A stretch of 64,000 nucleotides of DNA from Zanthoxylum bungeanum (lineage: Eukaryota > Streptophyta > Magnoliopsida > Sapindales > Rutaceae), in the NCBI GenBank assembly GCA_019454045.1, contig SKCR01033437.1:1-64000 (forward strand), in the 5' to 3' direction. Shown here piece after piece: positions 10,434 through 21,891 of the stretch (its first letter is position 1; every line of letters begins with the position of its first letter). Made by a program: the position numbers and the translations under genes. Under the pieces are notes generated by a model. That model saw nothing but the letters and a program-made list of their open reading frames with translations, had not been told where the DNA came from and made no database searches.

Positions 10434-11168
10434 TCCCGCTCTAAAGATATCCGGGACGGAAACCTCTCTTCGTATGATCTCAGGACCCGTCCCCAATCTC
10501 CCGTGGCCCAGAACCATAAATCTTTGAAGTTTTTATTGGAGTCGGGGAGCTTGCCGACAATGTTTGACGAATCAGCATAAGCAGAAAGGTAGTACCAACC
10601 ATGGTGCGTTCTTGGGTTGGCATTCAATCGATACAACCTCTTCACTTCTTCAAGAGAGGGTTCGTCGAGTCCTGCCCGACTCCAAATCACATGTAGCCCT
10701 GCCAAAATCCTCCAACTATTCAGGCTCAGTAGACAAGGGGCGATCTCCATCTAGGCTAGCATCCGGGCGAAATAATGTTGAATTGACAGCCGGAGTCCAC
10801 ACTCAAAGAAAGCCGGGAGAAGAGCCATCGAACCCTCATCGGGTTTACTAGCACGATCCAATAGACATGAGACTTCGAGGGCAATATCTATCGAATATCA
10901 TATCGCTGCCGGAGCAGTGCTAGATCGTCTTCAGTTATTTTGGATGGCCGATCCATGTCCAAAACCGAGCAGTCAAAATCACCGGGCTCTGGGTCCTTCC
11001 GAGGAATTCTCTGTTGGTAAATATCTTGTTCAGTTTCGGAAGGGTGAGGGTAGTGTCGAGGTCCTCTATGCTTGGTGCCCCCGAGCTCGAGGAGAGCTCT
11101 TCAACAGGAGGGGTCGAAGGTCTAGCGGAGTTTGCAGAGGAAGACCTGTTGTCAGACATCCCTGACAT
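10434..11168 (-). pseudogene. Antisense gene exon 1 (Transposase_28-like region)
   Basis: The frame opens at ATG 11168 (MSGMSDNRSSS), Ser-rich at first, and runs to a stop near 10935. Similarity then continues in shifted frames: an FFECGLRLSIQHYFARMLA stretch just before 10750, then NSWRILAGLHVIWSRAG and HHGWYYLSAYA with DWGRV near 10480. These W/G-rich blocks are what recall Transposase_28. A stop lies just before the 10750 ATG. The donor is GA/GTTAGG at 10433; joined there, phase is one base off from exon 2, so either the donor differs or an indel arose. Confidence 0.7.
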
Positions 11169-11990
11169 CCGAGAAATAAAAAATGGGGGGAGGTCAGTCT
11201 ATAGCTAATTTCTAAAACGGCCAGGGATTTCACAGTTACCTTGGGATTCCGGGAAAACTAAACCTGTAGGTTCTAAATGCCCTAACAACATCAATCAAAC
11301 CTTAAATCTCTCCCTAGCAACATAAAGCCAAACACACAAGAAAAAAGCAGGATTCGCAACTCATGAAAAGCAAAACAGAGAGTTCATTCAGAAAACTTAC
11401 TTGGTTCTTTTAGAAGGGTTGCAGATTGCTCGGTGTGGTCTGGTCGTTCTTTGAGTTCACTGAGCACAGTTGGGAAAGAGGAGTTCTCACGGTTGGGGAA
11501 ATTTGAAGCGTTCGTAAAAGAAGGCAACAGTGTATTACTCCGTTTTCTTATAATCTGTTCGGTGCATTTGCGGTCGTTGGATCGAACGAGGGCGTCAGAT
11601 GTACGCCACATGTTGTCTTTTAAAATGATCTTTCAGGGTTGGATGTACGGATGAGATTGGGTGTCCTTTGAGTTGACGATGGCGGTCGAATTGCTTGCTT
11701 TTTTGCGGGAGGACGACAAATGGTTGACAAGTGGCAGGCTCCCGTTAAACCCTAGAAGTGATCTGATGGGAATTTAAGAGGATGTGACAGTTGTGTGTCT
11801 CGAGGGACGGTTTACAGAAGGGCAATAAAGCGATTTTGCTTCCGGCGGAAAAAGAAGTCAGACCGAGCATCTCAATCATACCGATGATATGGTGGTGACA
11901 GGCCAATAAACTTCTCCTCACAAAGGTAGCCCATCAGGAGTACTATTCTTTTTATGTAGTTCCCGGTACCAACTTTTATACTCGTTGGAA
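11169..11990 (-). other. Region between antisense gene and 3' LTR
   Basis: About 820 bp with no convincing coding sequence; the 11611-11384 and 11433-11654 frames have no recognised similarity. Any promoter for the antisense gene should lie here, but I see no clear TATA box at a fitting distance. Confidence 0.45.
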
Positions 11991-12009
11991 CCGAGAACTA
12001 AGGGACAGA
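11991..12009 (+). other. Polypurine tract of the Tat element
   Basis: CCGAGAACTAAGGGACAGA directly precedes the 3' LTR start. It is purine-rich and in the right place to prime plus-strand DNA synthesis. Confidence 0.65.
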
Positions 12010-12731
12010 TGTTGATGGTATTTTCAGGCCCTATGATATTTAAGCAGTACGGCAGGGGTAAAAAGATAATTCCTTCTCGGTCAAGATCATTAATGCCGAC
12101 CCGACAACTAAAAGCCAACAGTAAGGGGCCGAGCACTTTATGATCGGTAACCGACCACTCAAGATCGGATGGTCGGGCATTATCAGATCGATAGCAGCAT
12201 TCTCAGTTCAAAAGACCATTGTGACCGACTTCATAAAGACCAAGAATATGGCGAGCTATGCTCCAAAAGATAAGACATCCTATTTTTACGGATAAGAAGA
12301 TAAGTTATCCTACTTTCATTGGGAAAAGTTGATAAGTCAGTGTCGTAATAGGATAAAGGAAGTGATGGTATTTTCGACTAGGAATTCTTATGGGAAAAGG
12401 AAAACTGTTTCTTTGCTATTATAAATAAGAGGGGAAAGCGTGTTTGTAAGGGGAGTTGAAAAGAGAACGAGAGAAAATTAGACTTGTAAACACAAAACAG
12501 ATCAGAGAAACATATTTCGATAATAAAGCACCGTCCGTTCTGTGCCCGTGGATGTAGGTTGGATCTGATCCGCCGAACCACGTTAAATATCTTTGTTGAT
12601 TGGTGTATTTATCTATCTTTTGCCAAATTTGTTTTGGTTTCCCATAAACAAAACAAATTCACAGTTGGAGGAGGATTGTCTCGGGAGTAAAAAACCCTTA
12701 TTGCCCCTGAGACCAAAATCAGTGGTCAACA
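12010..12731 (+). mobile_element. 3' LTR of the Tat element
   Basis: The LTR runs from TGTTGATGGT to GGTCAACA, 722 bp, with inverted TGTTGA/TCAACA ends. It matches 1-709. Its TATA box is at 12417-12426. The base change CCGTCAACA to TGGTCAACA at the end does not affect the terminal inverted bases. Confidence 0.93.
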
Positions 12732-13680
12732 AAAGAAAAAGGGCTTAGGGTTAAATCAAGATTTCCAACACCAAAGGAAGAAAAAAATGAGAAATTGGAA
12801 ATTATATTAAGGTAATAGTAAGTTCCAAATCTCTATTCCTTTGTTTTGATTTCCTAAGCATGTGAGATATGTATAGGATATGTATATTGTATGTTTTTAA
12901 TGAAATATGTATCTAGGATATGTATTATAATCAAATTGGGGATTGGTTGCTTGGTTTGCCTTAATGGTTTCTTTATTAAGCATATGTAAATAGATTAATT
13001 AGTGAATTAATCTCCAAAATTAAAATTCATATTCTAGAGTGATTTTACCACTCTAAGGTTACCTAGAATTTTTCTTGGAACTTTGTATTGTGGTGATTTA
13101 ATTTGGTGTAAATTAATTGGATTAATTTTGTGATTAAATTGAATTAAGGCACGAAAATGGAGAAAATAATAAACTGTATTAGATCTGATTTGATCCCTTA
13201 AAACATTATATGAAAAATATTTTTCATGTAAAAATATGTTTTTTGGATGATTTTGGATGTGTAATGAGTGGTGGATAATTTCGGAGATTGTTACAGGGCG
13301 AAAATGTGAGAAAACGACGAAATTCGCGTCGAAACGAGCTCACTGTGTGCCGGCTGTGATCCTAGTGAAATGGGCACTGTCCGGGCAACCCAAGGGCTTA
13401 CCGAACACTACATGAGTGATCGGCTTGCCCGTCCCAGCTGTTGGTCAACTGGTTTGATTGTTTGCCCATTACACGTAGTATTTATCGAAAAAAATTTCGT
13501 AAAATAATTCGTCATGTTTCGAAATATATTATGTTATTAAATGTTAATAAATAGTATATTTAAACTTATTTTAATGAATTAAAAATATTTGATATTTATT
13601 AATTCACTCGGAAAATTTTAAAATGTTTAAAAATCATTTTCGCCTTCCGCCGCACCCTTTCCACTGCGTACACCCCAACA
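12732..13680 (+). mobile_element. Family-B copia LTR, 3' part (host of the Tat insertion)
   Basis: The segment aligns by eye with 48891-49794, the 3' half of the family-B 5' LTR: AACACCAA...GAGAAATTGGAA, AAGCATGTGA, and GGGCACTGTCCGGGCAACCCAAGG (here with changes). It ends in ACCCCAACA at 13680, the same LTR end as at 49794. The rest of this LTR must lie left of the Tat element, outside the window. Confidence 0.8.
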
Positions 13681-15573
13681 CCTACACATGGACTAATTAA
13701 CATGAAAAATTGGACTAGAAACATGAGCTAACATTAACGATGTAATTAATCTGAAACATAGAAACACGGCATACAAAGCTGAAACCTATGTTGGGACTAC
13801 ATACATGAAAACATGAGTTGACCAGTACTGGCGTATGTATACAAGCTCGTGCGAGCCCCATTACATATTTTAGAATATGTGTGAGATAGGTGTCGTCCGA
13901 ACAGAATACCTAACCAGTACTTCTAACCATGAACACAACCTCATATAGTCTAAATCATAATCACAAACTACCAGCTTAAGATAAGAAGTAAACTGGAAAC
14001 CTGGCTGATTACCTAACCTGCACTCATAAGATATCATGATAACTAAACATGCGACTTAAATATCTGAGTTGAATAAAGGAACAACGATCAATAATATGAG
14101 ATTATAAAGGGAGAATGCGAGCTGAAAGTAGGAAATATAACATATGTTGATAATAAACACAAGAACATATTCAATACATGAACTGAAAGTGTGACATGAA
14201 TTGATAAATAGAAATCATATTATGATTGCAAGAATCTAAATTCACAGTTTAGAACTATATGAAACATAAATTACTAGAAAACATGAAAGGAAAAAGAATG
14301 GAAGACTTTCACTCACAGACTGACGTCCATCGCCAGTGATCTTAAATGCTGCTCGAAGAACTCATGTGGAAAGGCTAATTCAACTTGTATTCAAGTGTGA
14401 TTAACATACTCGAACTATGAAGCTAAACATGATCATGGATGACGTGAATGCACATGCATGATGTATGCATGTTGATATGGCTGGCATGCTAACTGATGAA
14501 AATTACTTAACATCCACAACTAAGTTGGCATGCTTCTGAACTCGACTAAGCTATTATCATTATATGATGTATTCACATGTCGTGCATTACTCGTGATATG
14601 ATATAATGTGTGTATGCATTCTGATATGAAACCCTTTGAGTGCCCTCTAACATCCTAGAATGAAACTGAAATGGACTGAAACTAATTCCTGAAATGGGCT
14701 ACGCGTCGTAACGTAAGGTGGTGCGCGTCATCTTAGCTCTGAAGCTTCACACGTCTAAACGCGAACAATTGAGCACGCGATGCCTAATAGGAAAAACTCC
14801 ATCTAGAGAGCTCCTAAGGGCTTTGCATCGTGACACACTCTCCTACGCGTCGCAACACCAGTCCAATTCCAAGGCAAAACATCCTCACACAACTGCACCA
14901 AATACACAAACTATCATCATTTCATCACTAAAAGAAAAAAATCATCACCCTTTTTAGCTTCAATAAATTCAGCCGTGACCTATTTTTGGGGAAAAATTGG
15001 GCATTCAATAATAACATGCTTAATTTATTTGAATATGTCATGAAATGCATGATAGCAACATTCCTAAGCTTAATCATGCAACTAAGACCGATCTTGAACC
15101 TAGGGTTCTTTAATATGCGAATTGGGAAAAATATGATCATGCTTAAATTCAAAAATAAAAAAGGGGGAAAGAGTAATATGAGCTTACATGCTTGGAATAA
15201 CACTTGGAATCATCAAAATCCCCTTCAAAATAACATGGAGGTGAGAAATAAGAGAGCAATATTTTCCTCTTCTTACGTTTCTTTTTGGAATGAGAAGAAG
15301 ATGAATAATACATGCTATATATAATACTTAGGGGCTGATTTTTGCAATTATTTAATGATGTAAATAAGAAACTTAAAGAATTTTCTAAACCAGTCCCGAG
15401 GATACTGTTCATTCGATTTTTTAGCTGCACTTTAAACCTTGTTGAATTCTGAATATGGGAAAATATTTAACACTGAAGTTGTGGATAATTATCTGGGATT
15501 TCAGACGATATAAAATTCACAAAAATCAGAGGTTGTATGAAAACATTATGACTGCAATACGGAAGGTTGACTG
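13681..15573 (-). mobile_element. LTR C, inner part (T-type long LTR, reversed)
   Basis: Read on the minus strand this resembles T2: a TCATAATGTTTTCATAC block then GAATTTTATATCGTC, as in T2 near 41615-41665, then a TATA box (15314-15326) and a leader. It continues across the solo LTR B' into 23992-24165, where the LTR starts. The other end is cut at 13680 by the family-B/Tat insertion. The open frames within have no recognised similarity. Confidence 0.62.
15314..15326 (-). promoter_or_regulatory. TATA box of LTR C
   Basis: TATTATATATAGC on the minus strand lies a few hundred bases into the LTR, as in the other T-type LTRs (T1 19449, T2 41844). Confidence 0.45.
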
Positions 15574-16115
15574 TGTTGGGGTTTTGGGCGATGGGGCGCA
15601 GCGGAAGCGTGGGTTCGAGCGAAATCGTATTTTAAAACTTTTTCAAAATACCAAATAAATTATTCAATATCTAATATGAATAATTTATTCATATTTCACC
15701 ATAAACCTATTTATTTAATATCAAATATTAACATAAATATAGTTGAAACTTCGCGAAACTTTTACGAAAAGCGATTTTCCGCAAAATGGCCTAAAATGTG
15801 TTTTGACCGAAACGACTACCTGACACTTATGAAAACTTCCATGGTCAGCTCCAATAGTGTCAAGGTAGTTCATGGGCTGCCCGAAGAGTCACAGATTCAC
15901 TGTTTGGGCAGCTGTCACCCGGTTGGCTCAAAATCCACCCGATAACACCGTTTTTGGCCGTTTTCGATTATTTCAAGTCGGAAACATTTTCCGGAAATTG
16001 TGACAACTCCCAAAAAACATCCAAAAAATTCATAAGACAATAATTTCATTACAAAATCAGATTTATTTCCAGGTCTTACGCAGAAAATGAAATTGCCTAA
16101 TTTTCATGCTTAAAT

Positions 16116-18070
16116 TAACTATGTGACTGACTATAGGCCAAGTGGGAGATTGTTGGACAATTATGACCCATAGCGTCACTATTTGTACAGATCAGGGTGT
16201 TTTTGTACAAATTAACTATGTGACAAAGGAGATTGCACTCTTATCATTTGTGATTAGATCACCTAGATGTATAAATGATATGAGGTCTATATGATTTGTT
16301 CCTGGATTGAGAATGATATGAGACAGTATCAGTCTATGAAGGATAAATCATTAAACATCCCTAGTCAGAGCATTATCGAGATTGGACATCGATGACTGCG
16401 AATTAAGACTAGTAGTATTACAGTGTGCGCGTTGTGAGGGCAACAACATAATCTCATATATTTGGGTATATGATACTCATGCAAGTGTAATAGGAGGTTT
16501 GTGTTTCACCGATGGTACGGGAAACAGCTTCGCTATGGATAAGACCCCCTCGGAATTCCATTGGTAGTATGACTATGTGTCTATGGAAATCCGAAATCAG
16601 GGTAGGTGTATTTGGTCTTAACCTGAGACTTGCACCGCTAATACTTGCGACAATCAATATACTTTGGTTGCGGTCGTCCAGGGCTTTAACCGGTTTCTAT
16701 GTACGCCTCTTCTGGGTATATCGAGAATCGTAGTGTGTTGGGTGTGATGTCAAGACGGAAGTGCCACTCCAGTCATATGGAGATGATGATCGCGTAGGGA
16801 TACATAATTGGTTCTCTAAAAAGGTTGCAACCGTCGGGATAATATGACTTGGTCATGATTATCCGATAATAAAGAGACTAGTTGCTCGTCATCCGATATA
16901 TGCTTCGTACGGGGCAGACACTTTACCAGCCTCGGGCCTTGCATGTGATCATTCGATATTGGATCGAAATACGCAATACTACGTCTGATATAGATCCTTA
17001 TTCCTGTAAGGATATTTCTAGAGAATTGGGTAGGCATGATGCTTTGCTAGAAGCCAACCTTGTCTTGTAAATCGGTAAAACGTAGTACTTGGTACTTACG
17101 TGTTCGGATAGTCCGACGACCGAATTTACTGCCAACATATCCAGGGATCTCATGGGTCACTTCCCGAAGATTCACCGATGACGTATGACTCGCACTTTTA
17201 ATTAATCTGGGATTAATTAGATTAGAGAGAAAATTAATCTGGGATTAATTGCGGAGATATTTTATCTGGGATAAAATATCATTTAAAGAGAGATAACGAT
17301 TAATTTGGAATTAATCGATTAAATAATATATTCGATATATTATACGAAATTGGATTTCGACGCTGAATTAAAATTAGATTTTAATTCGGGCGAACGAATT
17401 AATTTAGAATTAATTCGTTAGCGACGTGAATAGTGATTTCGCTAGGCGTAATCATTTAATAGCGAACCCGAGCCCGATATTATTTGCGAGCGCATTCGTA
17501 TTTCGATGTCACTTTGAGTGATGTGACAATTGATTGATTTGATTGATTGATGGATTAATTGATTAATGTTAGTGGTTGGAATTTATGGCTTTTATTGTTT
17601 GACTTTTTAAAGCCAAAATTTGGCATATGTTTTTAGAAAATGAAATACCAAAAACCAATTACACATTTCATCTCTCTCACTCTCGTTTCTTCTCTCATCT
17701 CACGCCCATTGGTGCTAATTTTCTTCACTAGTTTTCTGGGTAAAACCGTGAGCAGAAAGGGAAGCTAAGTGTGATTTTGTTGCAAAATCAAGAGTGCTAG
17801 CACACTCCGGGATCATGGAAAGGTGATAGGGAAGTCCACCCATGAGCCGGGAATCATTTAACGAAGCTTAGAGCTTGGATTCTTGAAGATTGATGGCCGA
17901 AAATGGTGCAGTCCAGCAGCTCACTGCCGTGAGCAGTAAGGAGGCAGAAAGTTGATTTTCGTTGCCGCGTCGCTCAACCGATCGATATGAGTATTCCGAA
18001 ACTTCCTCGTTGTATTCGCACATGTATTTCTTGCTTTGTATTCGATCCCCGGGGTCGTATTACTCCAACA
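16116..18070 (+). mobile_element. Family-A copia 3' LTR with a stub of internal sequence
   Basis: The LTR itself is 16151-18070 (1920 bp), TGTTGGACAATTATGACCC to TTACTCCAACA. Before it sits the polypurine tract CCAAGTGGGAGAT and a few bases of the pol end, matching 63374-63401. There is no target duplication, so a larger copy was cut on its left. The first 600 bp closely match the 3' LTR at 63402-64000. It lies inside B'. Confidence 0.87.
17199..17419 (+). repeat. Array of eight perfect hairpins with 3-nt loops
   Basis: Consecutive perfect inverted repeats, each around a 3-base loop: 17199-17219 (stem 9, TGG), 17232-17250 (8, TGG), 17256-17280 (11, TGG), 17297-17317 (9, TGG), 17323-17343 (9, TCG), 17345-17359 (6, TGG), 17365-17387 (10, TAG), 17393-17419 (12, TAG). 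Stems differ in sequence and are AT-rich. The corresponding arrays in the minus-strand family-A element keep most units in the same order. The role is unknown. Confidence 0.9.
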
Positions 18071-19448
18071 TTATGAATAATCAGTATTATTAATATCACG
18101 TTGCCCAAGTGCTCAACGAGTACACTTCATATTCTGGGACTCTCTAAGTTTAGGTTTATCCGTCACGAAATCTAATTTTGTGTCCATAATCCACCCATTC
18201 ATGGATTATGACGACCACGGATAATCTCGCTAAACTATGCAAGCCGAGGTCATATCATACATATAATCCCTCCGTCACAGGCCATCCATATTATACCTGG
18301 GATATAGACCAGAACGTCAAATCCGTTCGGTATAATACAGTCGACTTTCAATTTACGATCTCTAAATAACACTCGGAACTGGCTTCCGAAGTTATACCAC
18401 GGCCATAGATTTTCTAGATCATAAACACGTGCTGGATGCTTATGCCCTGTACATAGGACTGACATATCCTATCTTGATACGCACAGGATATCATGAGCAT
18501 CAGTCCACACCCAACGAACAGGCGGAGGTCTGATCATGACTAGATCGTTGACGTGACTGCCATCAAAGTGTGGAGGATAGATCATATATCCACAGTGGTA
18601 TCTCAAGTCGAAGGACCACTATGCTCGCTCAACTCGAGAAGGTTCATATTGACGTTGGTGTACCATCTATTAAGAAACCTTTAGTGAGTCGTTCAACGTC
18701 TTATCAAATAAACACTTACATGTCTATACGAGTCTCCCGAGACTCATGGTTAACTAGGATAAATCATCGGACCAAGTCATGATATACGACATGTACTGGT
18801 CTCTGCGTATTTTACTAACCGACCCATGTCAGTAAATCTTGACCATAAACTTTATTTAAGGATATACAACTAATAGTGCACTTCCCAATGCCAATTGCGA
18901 ACTATGTTGTAACTGCGCACTATACTGTAAATCCTAGGGTTTTTGTCTAATATACACGTATCACTGAATCAGATTCAGTTTCGATCTAATCATAATCAGA
19001 TATCTAATCGTGATTAGATCGAATAAGAGTATAAAAGACAAGGGTTGTAACATCCCAGATTTTCGGGACAGTTCTGAAAGGTTCCCGGACTAAAGTTATA
19101 GTCTCGGAATAGGATGATAAAGAAGAATAAGAGTTTAAGTGATGATATATGGGTCAGAATAATATTAAGTGATGATTTGTCGCATTAGAAGATGCGTCGT
19201 CCCAGAAATCTGTTACGCGATTTTTTTTATACGCGTAAAGTTTGCGGTTTTGGTCATAAAAATAGCAAACAATCTCCGATTGAGTTTATTCTTGAACCAT
19301 CGGACTCGTTTTTCCGAGACGAACAACTTTCACGTTGAACACTTTTCGAAAAGCACGCCAAAAGGCTTCACAAATGTGAAATTCTAGAAAGTTCCATGAT
19401 AGAGACCTAATTGTAATTTTCAGGGGTCATAATGTAATTTTTCGAAAT

Positions 19449-19459
19449 TATATATAAAT
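19449..19459 (+). promoter_or_regulatory. TATA box of solo LTR T1
   Basis: TATATATAAAT lies about 400 bp into the LTR, just before a GC-rich transcribed-leader-like stretch. Confidence 0.5.
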
Positions 19460-21783
19460 AACCCATAGTTTTCAGAATTTGCAAAAAGAGCATAATCTCC
19501 CAAAGTCTCCAAAAACGACCCCCATGTCCAAAAAAAGAAATCATCGTTTTCTCCTTGCGCCGGCCACACTCCGGCCATCGTCGGCCGGCGCACCACCATA
19601 TAATGAACCGCCGGCCCACCCCCAACCTCTAGCTACCGGCGGCAGGCCAAAGGACGTCGGAATCCGGCGACACAATGTGGAGTGCGAGCGTGAAATGGGT
19701 TTCTTGATTCGAGCTCATCACTTCGTTTCACAGCCCGAGCCACCCGCCAAATCGAAGCCCTCGACAAGTACTACGAGTGTGTGGAGTCGATTTCACCAAA
19801 CAGCGACTGGTTGCACGCAAAATGAGGAGAGAAGGCGTATGTGAATAGTAAACCCATATGAACAGTAGATCTGATCGGAATTCCGACGACACCGATGCGT
19901 TCATATGGCCGTTGGGAGTCCGAATATGCCCTCGGAATTTCGGTACAACTCTCCGTTAAAATTGTGTTATTTTAAAGTTTATTGTTATATATTCGGATGC
20001 TTCCAGTAGTTCCGTAGTGTAGTGAATTGACATGAAATGAATTGGATGTGATATAATATGTTAAAACGATGCATGAGGTAGAATCCGGGTAGAAACATAA
20101 TAAATTAGATCGATCCGGTAGAATTAGCGAGTTTCCGGTAAAACGGAGTTTCTCGCGCGGCTATGGACTAATGACTGTGATCATGAATATGACCTAATTA
20201 TGATAGTATGAAGATAATTAAATAGTTCCGGATAATTTCGGAGGGTTCGAGACCATTCCGTAGCATTTGCGAAAAAATTTTCGCAAGATTTGCCGCAAAC
20301 GCGTAAAACAAGAATCTAAGCTATGTAACTAGTTGGAATAGTATAGAAAGATATGTATTAAAGTAAATGAGTTTAAACGGTAGAATCGGAGAGGATTAGT
20401 GTATTCCGGGAAGGTCCGAAGTTTATTATAGAAATGTCTAAAGTTCCTCAAATAGCGATTCTGATCGCGTTTTATGATTTGTTTTGACAGATATGAGCTG
20501 GACTATGAGTGTCCGCGAATCCAGGTAAGTATTCTATGTGGTGATCATCTTGAGTTTGTTTGAATTGATTTCTAGGGTTTAGGTAAAACTTGGAATTGAA
20601 CTTAATAATGGAATAGAAGCATGCTAGGATGCTTTAGTGATGATATAGAGCAAGAAATTAAAAACTAGTGGCAAAACTATGCAAATGTGTAATTTGGTTA
20701 GAAAGCCTAGAATTTGGGAATTCTTTGTATTGAAGTGTATACCTGTTATACATGAGATTATATATATGTTTATACATGTTAGTGGTGGATTGATTAATGA
20801 TGTGGATAAAAAGTTGATAATTTGGATATATATATATATGTTTAATGTGAACAGTAACTTTAACTGGGAATGAGGGTTTTAGACATTACACCCTAGGGAA
20901 ATGAGATTAGAGATAAATGACAATGTTTGCAAGTATGATTGAAAGCTAAAATGGCGAATAAGAACATGTGTGTAGCAAATATGTGATTTTGACCTGATTA
21001 TGTATATTCGATATTTTGAGGAAATTGGCTTAACTAGTATGTATGTTAATATATGAATACATATTATATTGTATGAATTATGAATGTAGACTGAAATGAC
21101 TTGATGTTGTTGAATACCGGTTATGAATAAGAAAGTATGTGATATATTTATAAACGTGCATTTGTAAATATGTAAAGAAAGTATGTGAATGTGTATGTTT
21201 GAGCATGAACTTGTATGCGTGAATGAATAAGATGTGAAAGCTTATGATTATGAGAAATATGTATGTTTGAACATGAATTAGCAAATTTAAATTGAGAATG
21301 TAGTACATGGACATGAATATGCATGAGCATGTATACACGAGTATGGGCATGAATAGAATGATAAAAATATGAGAATATGAAAAGCTGCATCAGAGCATGC
21401 ATAGAAAGCATACGTGTGTATGTGAGCATTATTTTGTGAAAGCATGTATTGAGTGAATGAAAGCATAATGCATTGAACATGCATATTGGGTAATCTTTTC
21501 TGAACTGCAGTTGAATTTGATTTTAAAGTTTAAAGTATTTAACAATTTTAAATGTTTTCAAAACAAAAGTTTTAATGGATTTTATCGGGATTGGGGTATA
21601 AACCCATTCAAGCGAGATTTTATGAACAATTATGGAATTGACGGATTTCACATGGATTCAGGATTTGGGATTTGACCCATCCCAACTGTACACTAATTGG
21701 AATTGACAGATTTAGACACATGTGCACATGTGGAAGACTGGGGGGACGCTCCTAGATCCTCAGCGCTCAGATGGTACATTCCT

Positions 21784-21891
21784 GGGCGGAGATGCGCCTA
21801 CGGGCGGAGATGCGCCTTCGGGTGGAGATGCGCCTATGGGCGGAGATGCGCCTATGGGCGGAGATGCGCCTACGGGCGGAGATTTGGTTTT
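21784..21891 (+). repeat. 18-bp minisatellite in T1, 6 copies
   Basis: GGGCGGAGATGCGCCTAC and close variants start at 21784, 21802, 21820, 21838, 21856 and 21874. The unit is a multiple of three, so all frames stay open; this explains the overlapping ORFs here. It follows the ACATGTGCACATGT palindrome near 21717-21732. Confidence 0.92.

Larger units (their letters stand above)
8713..11168 (-). pseudogene. Antisense spliced gene of the Tat element, Transposase_28-like plus coiled coil
   Basis: Read on the minus strand, four coding segments (11168-10434, 10360-10202, 10091-9569, 9492-8713) are separated by three short introns of 73, 110 and 76 bp with GT...AG ends and pyrimidine-rich acceptors. 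Exons 2-3 and 3-4 join in frame. The N-terminal part resembles plant proteins annotated as Transposase_28 (PF04195, 'putative gypsy type transposon'), a family associated with such elements. The C-terminal part is a long charged coiled coil with a Pro/Glu-rich tail. Antisense extra ORFs are known in Tat relatives such as Grande; their function is unknown. Several in-frame stops and at least one shift in exon 1 show decay. It lies between the 83-bp array and the 3' LTR. Confidence 0.78.
1..12731 (+). mobile_element. Tat-lineage Ty3/gypsy retrotransposon, nearly complete
   Basis: Two direct LTR copies (1-709 and 12010-12731) flank gag, protease, RT-RNase H, a second RNase H and integrase in Ty3/gypsy order. 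The extra RNase H after the RT-linked one, the long region between integrase and the 3' LTR, and an antisense gene there are hallmarks of the Tat lineage (Ogre, Grande, Retand relatives). The 3' LTR shows that about 15 bp of the 5' LTR lie left of the window. The two LTRs differ at roughly 40 places by eye (about 94% identity), so insertion is not recent. Every reading frame is broken. The right flank continues as a copia-type LTR, which this element therefore interrupted; the target duplication cannot be checked because the left flank is outside. Confidence 0.93.

Noticed and set aside
16151..18070. Family-A LTR as a solo LTR
   Set aside because: The 5-bp flanks do not match (GAGAT against TTATG) and a polypurine tract remains on its left, so it is the end of a truncated element.
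19479..19844. 121-residue ORF rich in Pro and Ala in solo LTR T1
   Set aside because: It lies in the GC-rich leader just after the TATA box of a solo LTR; high GC lengthens chance frames and no domain is recognisable.
21078..21484. Overlapping minus-strand ORFs of 65-110 residues, His/Tyr/Ser-rich
   Set aside because: They lie in a CATG/TATG-rich low-complexity part of LTR T1 with no start context or similarity.
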